14,697 nucleotides of DNA from an uncultured Bdellovibrionales bacterium (GTDB lineage Bacteria; Bdellovibrionota; FAC87; UBA2466): positions 1 to 14,697 of the forward strand of contig CALCZU010000140.1 of assembly GCA_937903155.1 (NCBI GenBank), read 5' to 3'. Positions 1-8,073 of this stretch are shown in pieces; position 1 is the stretch's first letter, and the number at the start of each line of letters is the position of its first letter. Made by a program: the position numbers and the translations under genes. Below the pieces are notes generated by a model that saw only the letters and a list, made by a program, of their open reading frames with translations, did no database searches and was not told where the DNA came from.

Positions 1-16
1 TGTGCTCTTCCGATCT
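1..16. other. Illumina adapter remnant at left contig end
   Basis: The first 16 bases, TGTGCTCTTCCGATCT, are the 3' end of the standard Illumina TruSeq read-2 adapter. They are not genomic. The adjacent pseudouridine synthase reading frame runs through them by chance, so any residues translated from 1-16 should be discarded. Confidence 0.95.
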
Positions 17-612
17 CTGTCCATGCCAGCGGAAGATTTAATCGGAATACTCTGCAGTACCTTTTGAATGAGGTCTATAAACCTTCGATTCCGCGCCACG
101 CCCATCGGCTAGACGCCAATACTTCGGGCGTGATGGTCTACGCCCGTTCAAAACACTACGCGGGCCTTCTTCAGCCTCAATTTACTCGCGGGGAAGTCAA
201 AAAAGTTTATCTCGCAAAAGTGCAAGGTCATCCCAAAGAAGATGAATTCAGTTGCGATCTCGCGATTGGAGAAGAAATTAAAGCTCTCGGCACCCGCGAT
301 ATTGATGAAAATGGCCGTTCAGCATTCACCTCCTTTAAAGTGATTCAAAGAAATTCGGATGGAACGACTCTTCTTGAAGCACGTCCTTTAACGGGAAGAA
401 CAAACCAGATCCGAATTCATCTGTGGAAGCTTGGATTCCCTATCGTGGGCGAACAGACTTATCTTGCCGGGCAAAAATTGGGGACGACTCAAACCCATGA
501 TCCCGTCTCAGCCCCTCTTTGTTTGCATTCTTATTCTTTGAGTTTTGTTCACCCACTTCAAAAGACTCCGATTGAGTTTAAAAGCTCGCCCGCGTGGGCT
601 TCAAATTCTTAA
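17..612 (+). CDS. RluA-family pseudouridine synthase, 5'-truncated
   Basis: The product isomerises uridine to pseudouridine in rRNA or tRNA in the cytoplasm. The frame is open from the contig edge to the TAA at 610-612, so the N-terminus is missing. Real coding starts after the adapter; a TTG at 64 is not a credible start because upstream residues (VHASGRFNRNTLQYLL) already match the family. The catalytic motif HRLDANTSG is at 103-129, with the nucleophilic Asp codon at 112-114. The later family motif RPLTGRTNQIRIHLWKLGFP and the closing LCLHSYSLSFVHP segment are also present. An S4-like N-terminal domain could have preceded this part but cannot be seen. Members of the family (RluA, RluC, RluD, TruC) differ in target, and the fragment does not say which one this is. 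Confidence 0.9.
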
Positions 613-665
613 GACGCAACACGTCGAAATTGAGTGAAGCACTGGTTTAGGGAGCTGAATTCGGT

Positions 666-671
666 TAGACT
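666..671 (+). promoter_or_regulatory. Possible -10 element just upstream of alaS
   Basis: TAGACT matches TATAAT at four of six positions and ends 6 nt before the alaS ATG. A start site about 7 nt downstream would fall on the ATG itself, giving a leaderless mRNA. There is no Shine-Dalgarno motif at the usual distance; an AGGGAG occurs about 20 nt upstream of the ATG, which is too far. The -35 region is weak. This is an inference from position only. Confidence 0.25.
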
Positions 672-677
672 AGCCGC

Positions 678-3329
678 ATGAAGTCTTCTGAAATTAGAGA
701 GAAATTCCTTAAATTTTTTGAAAAACACGGCCATACCCGCGTAAAAAGTAGCTCGCTGATTCCCGCCGCCGATCCAACCCTTCTTTTTACGAATGCCGGA
801 ATGGTTCAATTCAAAGACTGTTTCTTAGGACTTCAAAATCCGGGCTATAAAAGAGCCACGACTTCGCAAAAATGCGTGCGCGCAGGTGGCAAGCACAACG
901 ATCTTGAAAACGTCGGTTTCACGCCCCGCCATCACACATTTTTTGAAATGCTCGGAAACTTTTCGTTCGGGGATTATTTTAAAAAAGAAGCCATCGCCTT
1001 GGCGTGGGAACTTCTCCTCAAAGAACTGAAAATCCCCCAAGAAAAACTTCGGATTACGGTATTCGAAAGTGACGATGAAGCTTTAGAACTTTGGAAAGCC
1101 CAAGGGGTTCGTCCCGATTGGATCTACCGACTCGGAGAGAAAGATAATTTCTGGGCAATGGGAGACACCGGTCCCTGCGGCCCTTGTACCGAAATCCATT
1201 TTGATTGGGGAAAAGAAAACGGCTGCGGGAAAGAAGACTGTACGCCGGCTTGTGGCTGCGGAAGATTTCTTGAAATTTGGAATTTAGTTTTCATGCAGTT
1301 TAATCGCGACAGCTCGGGCAAGATGACCCCGCTCCCAAAACCGAGCGTCGATACGGGTGCAGGGCTAGAGCGAGTCACCGCCGTTTTAAACGGAGCTTTT
1401 AGTAACTATGAAACCGATCTCTTTCTGCCGATTCTCCATGCCATCGCAAAACGCGTCGGAAAAACTTACGGTAAAAACAACGACGAAGATGTTTCGATGC
1501 GTGTGATTGCCGATCACTTGCGTTCGAGCACATTTTTGATTGCGGATGGAGTGATTCCTAGCAACGAAGGTCGCGGGTATGTTTTGAGACGTATTTTACG
1601 TCGAGCGATTCGACATGGCAAAAAACTGGGACAAGATGCGCCTTTTATCTATTCACTTGTCCCCAGTCTCGAAGCAGTTTTGGGAAGTGCTTATCCCGAA
1701 ATTTTGACGAGCAAGAAGCTGATTGAAACCCTCATCCAGGAAGAAGAAGCAAAATTCCACGAAACGATTCATCGCGGGTTAGGAATTCTCGAAGACGCGA
1801 TTTCTAAAACAAAGACTAAAAAATCAAGCGCGATTCCCGGGGATATCGCGTTTAAACTCTACGATACTTTCGGTTTTCCTTTTGATCTTGTTGAAGTGAT
1901 TGCGAAGGAACACTCGCTTTCAGTCGACGAAAAAGCTTTCGCAGAGCTGATGGAAAAACAAAAAAGCCAGAGCGTTTGGAAGACGGCGGGAGGCACTGAG
2001 TACATCGAAAATATTACAAAAGTTTTAGAATCCAAAAAATTAAGCCCGACATTCGAAGGCTATTCGAAACTCAAATGCGACGCGAATATCCAAGCCCTTT
2101 TCGATGCCAAAGGCACCGAAGTACGTTCACTCTCTCAAGGAGTGGAAGGTTTTGCAGTATTCGATAAAACCCCCTTCTACGCTGAAAGTGGGGGGCAGGT
2201 CGGAGATAAAGGGACCGCGAAACAAGAGGACGCTTTAGCGCATATCGAAACGACGACAAAAGTTGCTAAAGTGATTGTCCATAAGATTTCCGTTCACGAA
2301 GGACAACTCACTTCGGGGAAAGCCGTCACTCTAACTGTCGATAAAAACTTAAGAAAATTTACCGCGATTAACCATACCGCAACTCATATGATGCATGCCG
2401 CTTTACGCACGGTTCTGGGAGATCGAGTGAAGCAGGCAGGCTCGCTTGTGGATCCGACGCGCCTGCGATTCGATTTTACTTTTCCTCGCGCGGTCTCGGC
2501 CGAAGAACTGCAAAAAATTGAAAAGCTCGTCAACGACGAGATCCAATCGGGTAGCGAAGTCCAAACTCAAGAAATGAAATACGACGACGCGATCAAAAGT
2601 GGCGCGCTCGCTTTCTTTGACGAAAAATACGGCGACACAGTTCGCGTTGTGAGAGTGGGTGGCACAGAAAAGCCTTTTAGCGTTGAACTCTGCGGAGGAA
2701 CGCATCTGAGTCAAACCTCGGAGATTGGACTTTTTAAAATCTTGAGCGAAACTTCGGTTGCAAGTGGAACGCGAAGAATCGAAGCCATCACAAGCGCTTC
2801 GGCCTTTGATTATCTTTCTAAAAGAGATGCTTTACTCTTAAGTCTCGAAAGCAAACTCGGGATGAAAGATGAACGTGCGATTGAAAAAGTGGATCAACTT
2901 TCCACTCAAGTGAGACAGCTTCAAAAAGAAAACGAAACGCTAAAGGTAAAACTAGCCCAGAGCGGGTCAGGTGGCGGTAAACAAGAAGCCCAAGTCGAAA
3001 CCTTTGGAAACTACAAAGCGGTGATTCAAGTTGTTCCCAATGTCGACGCGAAAGTTTTAAGAACGCTTTCGGATCAGTTTAAAGACAAGGGAAAAGAAAA
3101 AACCTTTGTGGTGTTGGCAACTGAAACCGACGGCAAGGTTTCTCTGTGTGTGGGAATTACCAAAGACCTCGTGGGCACTTTTGACGCTGGCAAAATCGTA
3201 AAAGAATTGGCCGTCGAAGTTGCCGGTACGGGCGGTGGACGCCCCGATTTTGCGCAGGCGGGGGGAACCAATCCTGCGGGAATTCAAAAAGCTTTTGAGA
3301 AATTCAGACACTTGCTGAAGGACGCTTAA
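678..3329 (+). CDS. alaS: alanine--tRNA ligase
   Basis: This class II aminoacyl-tRNA synthetase charges tRNA-Ala and clears mischarged Ser/Gly-tRNA-Ala. At 883 residues it is full length for bacterial AlaS. The N-terminal catalytic core begins MKSSEIREKFLKFFEKHGHT and includes GDTGPCGPCTEIHFD. The editing domain has its zinc ligands intact: H566 and H570 (HTATH), C672 and H676 (CGGTH). A coiled-coil-like stretch (about residues 728-767) and a Gly-rich linker lead to the DHHA1-type C-terminal domain, which ends in GGGRPDFAQAGG. The ATG at 678 is the family's usual start although no clear Shine-Dalgarno precedes it. It is the first gene of a tight block with lptG, def and fmt; its TAA overlaps the lptG ATG by 1 nt. 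Nothing looks degraded. Confidence 0.98.
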   Translation: MKSSEIREKFLKFFEKHGHTRVKSSSLIPAADPTLLFTNAGMVQFKDCFLGLQNPGYKRATTSQKCVRAGGKHNDLENVGFTPRHHTFFEMLGNFSFGDYFKKEAIALAWELLLKELKIPQEKLRITVFESDDEALELWKAQGVRPDWIYRLGEKDNFWAMGDTGPCGPCTEIHFDWGKENGCGKEDCTPACGCGRFLEIWNLVFMQFNRDSSGKMTPLPKPSVDTGAGLERVTAVLNGAFSNYETDLFLPILHAIAKRVGKTYGKNNDEDVSMRVIADHLRSSTFLIADGVIPSNEGRGYVLRRILRRAIRHGKKLGQDAPFIYSLVPSLEAVLGSAYPEILTSKKLIETLIQEEEAKFHETIHRGLGILEDAISKTKTKKSSAIPGDIAFKLYDTFGFPFDLVEVIAKEHSLSVDEKAFAELMEKQKSQSVWKTAGGTEYIENITKVLESKKLSPTFEGYSKLKCDANIQALFDAKGTEVRSLSQGVEGFAVFDKTPFYAESGGQVGDKGTAKQEDALAHIETTTKVAKVIVHKISVHEGQLTSGKAVTLTVDKNLRKFTAINHTATHMMHAALRTVLGDRVKQAGSLVDPTRLRFDFTFPRAVSAEELQKIEKLVNDEIQSGSEVQTQEMKYDDAIKSGALAFFDEKYGDTVRVVRVGGTEKPFSVELCGGTHLSQTSEIGLFKILSETSVASGTRRIEAITSASAFDYLSKRDALLLSLESKLGMKDERAIEKVDQLSTQVRQLQKENETLKVKLAQSGSGGGKQEAQVETFGNYKAVIQVVPNVDAKVLRTLSDQFKDKGKEKTFVVLATETDGKVSLCVGITKDLVGTFDAGKIVKELAVEVAGTGGGRPDFAQAGGTNPAGIQKAFEKFRHLLKDA

Positions 3330-4405
3330 TGGATACCCTCGACCGATATCTCGTTAAAGAGCTCCTGATTTATTTCTTCTTCGTGCTCATGGGCCTTGCG
3401 GTGATGTTTGTCGCAATCGACTTTCTCTCAAAGTTTTGGTCGATGGGAATTCCTTTTTCTAAAGTCATGGAAATCTATGGGTACAAAGTGCCGAGTGCGA
3501 TTCAGCAATTTGTTCCTGTCGCCTGTTTGATGGCAACACTCTTAGTCCTTTCGAATATGTCCCGCCTTAACGAAGTCTTGGCACTCTACGCAGGGGGAAT
3601 TAGTACCTTTAGAATTGTTTCGACTTTTGTTGCGGTCGTGGCAACGCTAAGTACGCTTTCATTTTTGGTGTTTGATCCGCTTGTTCCGACCTTTGAAAAG
3701 AAAAGAATTCTTCTCGAGCGTGGACAGGATCCGAATCAAGAGAACCTTTTAAATTTTAATAAGTCTCATTTCTGGTATCGCAGCGGCAAAGTGATTTACA
3801 ACGTCGGGCACTTTGATCCTAAAACGAATACGCTCGAAGATGTGAATCTTTATCTTTTAAGCAATACTTTTGAGATGACTGAAAAATACAAAGCCCGTCG
3901 CGCGACTTACGAACAAAACGATTGGACTTTGCACGATGGATTTGTCATTCACTATCCTCTAGACACGCATTTTCCGGTTACTGAGAAATTTCAGACTTTG
4001 CGAGGACTCATTCCCGAAAAGCCTTCGGATTATAAAACGCTCGAAATCCAAGATGAAACAATGCCTCTAAAAGACTTGAGGCTCCATATTAAGAAAAACT
4101 CCTCCTATGGAATGGACACAACCGGTCACGAAGTAAATTATCACAAACGCGTGTCTGTAATCTTTACCCCGATTATTCTCGTACTCTTGGGCATTTCTTT
4201 CTCGATGACTCCGCTAAAGAGTACTCCGATGACGAGGAGTATTGGGTACTGTTTTCTGATTGTGTTTATTTATTTCCTATTGCAACATTTAAGTGCGGCG
4301 ATTGGAAAGGGAGGCCATATTCCTCCTCTCTTAGCGGGTTGGACGCCAAACTGTATTTTCTTTTGCATCTCGATGTATTTACTCACGAGGAGAAAACAAG
4401 CGTGA
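3329..4405 (+). CDS. lptG: LptF/LptG-family LPS export permease (LptG-like)
   Basis: This is an inner-membrane permease of the YjgP/YjgQ family. With LptF and the ATPase LptB it extracts lipopolysaccharide from the inner membrane and feeds the Lpt bridge. The 358-residue protein has the family layout: hydrophobic segments near residues 12-35, 58-78 and 97-120, a periplasmic beta-rich middle domain (about 125-265), then three more membrane segments from about 272 to the end. The NEVLALYAGGIS segment matches the conserved NELLALRAAGIS-type motif. The opening MDTLDRYLVKELL resembles LptG more than LptF, but the choice between them is a judgement. AAGGA at 3318-3322 lies 6 nt before the ATG, and the start overlaps the alaS stop (TAATG). 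No partner lptF is in the window. Confidence 0.88.
   Translation: MDTLDRYLVKELLIYFFFVLMGLAVMFVAIDFLSKFWSMGIPFSKVMEIYGYKVPSAIQQFVPVACLMATLLVLSNMSRLNEVLALYAGGISTFRIVSTFVAVVATLSTLSFLVFDPLVPTFEKKRILLERGQDPNQENLLNFNKSHFWYRSGKVIYNVGHFDPKTNTLEDVNLYLLSNTFEMTEKYKARRATYEQNDWTLHDGFVIHYPLDTHFPVTEKFQTLRGLIPEKPSDYKTLEIQDETMPLKDLRLHIKKNSSYGMDTTGHEVNYHKRVSVIFTPIILVLLGISFSMTPLKSTPMTRSIGYCFLIVFIYFLLQHLSAAIGKGGHIPPLLAGWTPNCIFFCISMYLLTRRKQA
4388..4392 (+). promoter_or_regulatory. Ribosome binding site deciding the def start
   Basis: AGGAG is placed 9 nt upstream of the GTG at 4402. It supports the GTG as the true def start rather than the in-frame ATG at 4339, which would add 21 residues not expected in peptide deformylase. 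The site lies inside the end of lptG. Confidence 0.75.
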
Positions 4406-4905
4406 TTCTGGAGGTACTCGAATTTCCGGACGAGAGACTGAAATCCAAATCAGTCCCCGTGGCAAAGTTTGATTCCACTTTGCATACCCTTTTAGATAAT
4501 ATGGCCGAAACCATGTACTCAAAAAATGGGATAGGCCTTGCCGCGGCTCAAGTCGGGCAATTTATCCGAGCGTTGGTCATCGACTTAGGACCTGCCGAAA
4601 ATGAAGAAGCAAAACTCTGGGAAATCATCAATCCAAGATTTGTGAAGATGGAAGGCAAAACCGTTTTTGAAGAAGGTTGCTTAAGTGTTCCTGGTTACAC
4701 CGAAGAAGTTTCAAGAAAAGCTTTTGTCAGCGTTTTGTATCAGGATCGCTTTGGAAAAGAACACACTCTTGAAACGAAGGGTCTTCTTGCAGTTGCGCTC
4801 CAACACGAAACTGATCATTTAGATGGGGTGCTCTTCATCGACCGACTTTCGCCTCTCAAAAGACGGATGGCTCGCAAAAAATTGATGAAGGCGGTCACGC
4901 TTTAA
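4402..4905 (+). CDS. def: peptide deformylase
   Basis: This metalloenzyme removes the formyl group from the N-terminal fMet of nascent proteins at the ribosome. All three family motifs are present: GIGLAAAQ (residues 43-50), EGCLS (91-95, metal ligand C93) and QHETDH (134-139, metal ligands H135 and H139, catalytic E136). The GTG start gives 167 residues, the usual family length, and an N-terminus MILEVLEFPDERLKSKS typical of the family. The start overlaps the lptG stop as GTGA, suggesting translational coupling. The TAA overlaps the fmt ATG by 1 nt. Pairing with fmt is common in bacteria: one gene adds the formyl group to Met-tRNA and the other later removes it. Confidence 0.97.
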   Translation: MILEVLEFPDERLKSKSVPVAKFDSTLHTLLDNMAETMYSKNGIGLAAAQVGQFIRALVIDLGPAENEEAKLWEIINPRFVKMEGKTVFEEGCLSVPGYTEEVSRKAFVSVLYQDRFGKEHTLETKGLLAVALQHETDHLDGVLFIDRLSPLKRRMARKKLMKAVTL

Positions 4906-5825
4906 TGAAATATCTTTACATGGGGACGCCACCCTTTGCCGCCCAGATTTTAGAAAAATTAAATCGAGAACTTTATCCCCCGGCGCTCGTCATTACTCAA
5001 GAAGCAAAGGCTCAAGGAAGAGGGCAGAAAGTTTCTGAGACGGCGGTCGCTGAGATGGCCAAAAAATTAAACTTAGAATGTCTCTCGGTTGCCAGTGTGA
5101 ATACCGAAGACATTCTGACCAAACTGAAAGCTTTGGATCTCGATCTCATTCTCGTTGTGGCATTTGGGCAAATCTTAAAAGATCCGATTTTAAAGCTCCC
5201 CAAAATCTCCTGCTTAAACGTGCATGGTTCACTTCTTCCAAAGTATCGAGGAGCGGCCCCTATCCAAAGAGCGATATGGGATGGAGAAAAAGAAACTGGA
5301 ATCACCATTCAAAAAATGGCGAAGAAGCTTGATACGGGCGATATTCTTTTGCAGAAGAAAATTCAGATTGCCTCTGACGACACTTCAGCGACGCTTTTCG
5401 AAAAACTTTCAATTTTGGGTGGAGAAACGCTTCTAGAATCGATTCGAATGATCGAAAAGGGTGATTACCAATTTGTGCCACAGGTTGAAGCGGATGCAAC
5501 GCACGCAAAAAAGTTAGATAAAGAAGAGTCTCCTCTAGACTTTTCCCTTCCGGCCCAGGTTTTGGAGAACCGCATTCGTGCGCTGCAGCCTTGGCCCGTT
5601 GCAGAATCAAATCTTTTCGGAGCGCGAGTCAAAATTTTTAAGGCGGAAGTGAAAGAAAAAAAACTTCAGCCCGCTGCAAAAGTGCTGAGCGATTCCAAAA
5701 ATTTTCTAGAAATCGTTTGTGGAGACGGCAAAACGCTTTCCCTTCTTGAAGTTCAACCCGAAAACCGAAAAAGAATGAATATTCAGGACTTTTTGAGAGG
5801 GTATAGTCGTCCTCCGTCGCCTTGA
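4905..5825 (+). CDS. fmt: methionyl-tRNA formyltransferase
   Basis: The enzyme transfers a formyl group from 10-formyltetrahydrofolate to Met-tRNA(fMet) for translation initiation. At 306 residues it is near the family's usual length. The N-terminal MGTPPFAAQILEKL, the conserved HGSLLPKYRGAAPIQRAIWD and the KKLDTGDIL segment are clear. The catalytic triad expected from E. coli Fmt maps to N105, H107 and D143. The C-terminal OB-fold domain contains RIRALQPWPVAES. The ATG overlaps the def stop (TAATG); the nearest AAGG (4888-4891) is rather distant, so re-initiation from def is likely. The 3' end carries a possible -35 box for the next transcription unit. No rsmB/sun gene follows, although that gene often sits next to fmt elsewhere. 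Confidence 0.97.
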   Translation: MKYLYMGTPPFAAQILEKLNRELYPPALVITQEAKAQGRGQKVSETAVAEMAKKLNLECLSVASVNTEDILTKLKALDLDLILVVAFGQILKDPILKLPKISCLNVHGSLLPKYRGAAPIQRAIWDGEKETGITIQKMAKKLDTGDILLQKKIQIASDDTSATLFEKLSILGGETLLESIRMIEKGDYQFVPQVEADATHAKKLDKEESPLDFSLPAQVLENRIRALQPWPVAESNLFGARVKIFKAEVKEKKLQPAAKVLSDSKNFLEIVCGDGKTLSLLEVQPENRKRMNIQDFLRGYSRPPSP

Positions 5826-5850
5826 CTAAGCCCCCCCTCACGCATAAAAA
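5822..5850 (+). promoter_or_regulatory. Candidate sigma70-type promoter for rpe-hutHUI
   Basis: TTGACT (5822-5827, five of six to TTGACA) and TAAAAA (5845-5850, four of six to TATAAT) are separated by 17 nt. The -35 box overlaps the fmt stop codon. A start near 5857 would leave a leader of about 28 nt to the GTG of rpe. The short C-run in the spacer is unusual. This is a consensus match by eye only. Confidence 0.42.
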
Positions 5851-5873
5851 TGGGTCGACCACCGAATGTAGTG

Positions 5874-5879
5874 AAAGGA
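5874..5879 (+). promoter_or_regulatory. Ribosome binding site deciding the rpe start
   Basis: AAAGGA lies 6 nt before the GTG at 5886, supporting that start over the in-frame ATG at 5850 and GTG at 5871, which lack a comparable site. Confidence 0.6.
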
Positions 5880-5885
5880 CCCACT

Positions 5886-6554
5886 GTGACCGCTCAGAAA
5901 ACAAACTCCGTCCAAATAGCTCCTTCTATTTTGGCTTGCGATTTATCGCGACTTGCCGAAGAAATTGCAGCGGTTGAAAAAGCAGGCGCGGACGTCCTCC
6001 ATTTCGATATCATGGACGGGCACTTTGTTCCCAATCTAACTTTTGGATTTCCGGTCATTGAAAGCATTCGAAAAAAAACGAAGCTTCCGATTGACGCGCA
6101 CTTGATGATCGAAAACGCCGATAAATATCTCGAAGAATTCCAACGCGTCGGTTGCAACTGGTTATCGGTTCATATCGAAGCCTGTCCGCATATTCATAGA
6201 ACTCTCAGTCAGATCAAAAAACTTGGAATGAAACCTGGAGTTGCAATTAATCCCGGAACCTCGCTTTCACAGCTCGATGGAATTCTCGATGATGCGGAAT
6301 ATATTTTGATCATGAGCGTCAATCCCGGTTTCGGTGGACAGAAATTTATTGCACAGTCTTTTGAAAGAGTGAGAGAACTTAAATCTAAGATTGGTTCGCG
6401 AAAAATCGAGATCCAAATCGATGGCGGAATTAAACTAGAAAATATTTCTGAAGCTGCGAAAGCGGGTGCGGAGATCATGGTGGTGGGTACCGGACTTTTC
6501 GCATCGAGTGACTATTCAAAAACGATTCCCGCCCTAAAGAATGCGGTTGGCTGA
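5886..6554 (+). CDS. rpe: ribulose-phosphate 3-epimerase
   Basis: Rpe interconverts ribulose-5-phosphate and xylulose-5-phosphate in the pentose phosphate pathway, in the cytoplasm. The TIM-barrel protein is 222 residues from the chosen GTG, the normal family length. Expected metal ligands are in place: H39 and D41 (HFDIMDGHFVPN), H72 (DAHLMI) and D179 (QIDGGI). The phosphate-loop region has MSVNPGFGGQKF. The residues upstream of the GTG (from an ATG at 5850) do not look like the family. It lies 60 nt after fmt, a genomic neighbourhood seen in other bacteria. Its TGA is followed after 4 nt by the preferred hutH ATG, so it appears to head the same transcript as the histidine degradation genes. 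Confidence 0.96.
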   Translation: MTAQKTNSVQIAPSILACDLSRLAEEIAAVEKAGADVLHFDIMDGHFVPNLTFGFPVIESIRKKTKLPIDAHLMIENADKYLEEFQRVGCNWLSVHIEACPHIHRTLSQIKKLGMKPGVAINPGTSLSQLDGILDDAEYILIMSVNPGFGGQKFIAQSFERVRELKSKIGSRKIEIQIDGGIKLENISEAAKAGAEIMVVGTGLFASSDYSKTIPALKNAVG

Positions 6555-6558
6555 AACG

Positions 6559-8073
6559 ATGGAACTCAACGGCAATTCACTCGATCTCCCCAAATTTAAA
6601 AAAATTGTAGAAGAGAAAGAAAAAGTAACTTTATCGACGGCTGCTCGCGAGCGGCTTTTGAAAGGCCGAAAAATCGTCGATGCGGCTGCCAAAAAAGGGG
6701 ATAAAACCTATAGCATCAATACGGGTTTTGGAATCTTAAGCAAAGTTAGAATCAACGACGCCGACTTAGAAGAGTTACAGGTCAACCTTGTTCGCAGTCA
6801 TTGCGCAGGCGTCGGAGAGCTGCATAGCGAAAAAGAAAGCCGCGCCATTTTACTTTTACGAACGAACTGTCTCGCAAAGGGTTTCAGCGGTGTTCGACCT
6901 GAGCTTGTCGAATTTTTAATCCAAATGTTGAATCACAAAATTCATCCCGCTATCCCTTCAAAAGGATCTGTCGGGGCCAGTGGCGACTTAGCGCCGCTCG
7001 CGCATTTGGCATCGGTCATCATTGGAGAAGGAAAAGCGTTTCTCGATGGGAAACTCATGAGTGGAGGCGAGGCTTTGAAAAAAGTCGGCATGATGCCTTT
7101 AAAGCTCGCGCCAAAAGAAGGCCTCTCACTGATTAACGGAACTCAGCAAATGACAGGACTAGGCGGACTTGTCTTACTGCGCGCCCAAGAGCTCGCAGAT
7201 CTCGCAGATCTCATTTGCGCCACGTCTCTCGAAGGTGTTTTAGGAACTCCGCGCGCTTACACCGCTTGGCTGCAAGAGACTCGTCCTTACCCGGGACAAA
7301 TTCAGTCTGCCAAAAATTTAAGACACTTTACGGAAGACAGTGAAATCTACAAGAGCCATGAAAAGTGTGACCGCGTTCAAGATCCTTATTCTTTCCGCTG
7401 CGCGCCGCAAGTCCATGGTTCGGTCAGAGATCTTTTTTCGTCCGTCGAGAAAACGCTTGAGATAGAATTTAATGCAGCGACCGACAATCCACTCGTCAAT
7501 CCCGACACGGGTGAGCTGATTTCGAACGGAAATTTCCATGGCCAGCCGGTTGCTTTTGCACTCGATATTTTAGGAATGGGCCTTTCGGAGCTGGGAAGCC
7601 TTTCTGAACGTCGAATGGCGAAATTGATTGATCCCGGCTTTAGCGAGCTTCCCGCGTTTTTGGTGAAAAAAGAAGGCCTAAATTCTGGACTCATGATGGC
7701 ACAAGTGACTTGTGCAAGTCTCGTCTCTGAAAATAAATTGCTTTCGCACCCGGCATCGACTGATTCCATTCCCACTAATAACGAAAAAGAAGATCATGTG
7801 AGTATGGGGCCACTTGCCGCTCGAAAAGCAAAAACGATTTTGGAAAATTCTCAGTTTATTCTTGCGATCGAAGCGATTAGCGCGTGCCAAGCATTGGAAT
7901 TTCGAAAACCTTTGCAGCCAGGTCGCGGAGCCAGATTTCTTTACAAACAGATCCGAGAAAAAGTTTTGCCCTTGGAAAAAGATCGCGTCTTAAGTGACGA
8001 TATCCAAGAGATTCAAACAGTGATCGCAAACAGCCAGATACACAATCGCGGAAAAGCGGAGGGTTTATTTTGA
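6559..8073 (+). CDS. hutH: histidine ammonia-lyase
   Basis: HutH removes ammonia from L-histidine to give trans-urocanate, the first step of histidine degradation. The MIO cofactor forms by itself from the Ala-Ser-Gly triad, seen here as A140-S141-G142 in GSVGASGDLAPLAHL. Other family motifs include YSINTGFG, SLINGTQ, DPYSFRCAPQVHG, TDNPLV and GNFHGQP. The ATG at 6559 gives 504 residues and starts MELNGNSLDL, like other HutH proteins. An in-frame ATG at 6541 would overlap the end of rpe and give 510 residues; neither start has a strong ribosome binding site, so the start is uncertain by six codons. A 9-bp tandem repeat near 7195-7213 encodes LADLADL and keeps the frame. The stop overlaps the hutU start. 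Confidence 0.97.
   Translation: MELNGNSLDLPKFKKIVEEKEKVTLSTAARERLLKGRKIVDAAAKKGDKTYSINTGFGILSKVRINDADLEELQVNLVRSHCAGVGELHSEKESRAILLLRTNCLAKGFSGVRPELVEFLIQMLNHKIHPAIPSKGSVGASGDLAPLAHLASVIIGEGKAFLDGKLMSGGEALKKVGMMPLKLAPKEGLSLINGTQQMTGLGGLVLLRAQELADLADLICATSLEGVLGTPRAYTAWLQETRPYPGQIQSAKNLRHFTEDSEIYKSHEKCDRVQDPYSFRCAPQVHGSVRDLFSSVEKTLEIEFNAATDNPLVNPDTGELISNGNFHGQPVAFALDILGMGLSELGSLSERRMAKLIDPGFSELPAFLVKKEGLNSGLMMAQVTCASLVSENKLLSHPASTDSIPTNNEKEDHVSMGPLAARKAKTILENSQFILAIEAISACQALEFRKPLQPGRGARFLYKQIREKVLPLEKDRVLSDDIQEIQTVIANSQIHNRGKAEGLF
8058..8063 (+). promoter_or_regulatory. Ribosome binding site supporting the TTG start of hutU
   Basis: GGAGGG lies 6 nt before the TTG at 8070, inside the last codons of hutH. 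It supports the rare TTG start; no ATG or GTG is close enough to give the conserved N-terminus. Confidence 0.65.

Noticed and set aside
613..677. Terminator after the pseudouridine synthase gene
   Set aside because: No stem followed by a T-tract can be found in the 65 nt before alaS.
4339..4401. Extended N-terminus of peptide deformylase from an ATG inside lptG
   Set aside because: The 21 extra residues do not resemble the family, and a good ribosome binding site points to the GTG at 4402.
7195..7213. 9-bp tandem repeat in hutH encoding LADLADL
   Set aside because: It keeps the reading frame and lies in a helix where such residues are normal; two copies are not evidence of a variable repeat.
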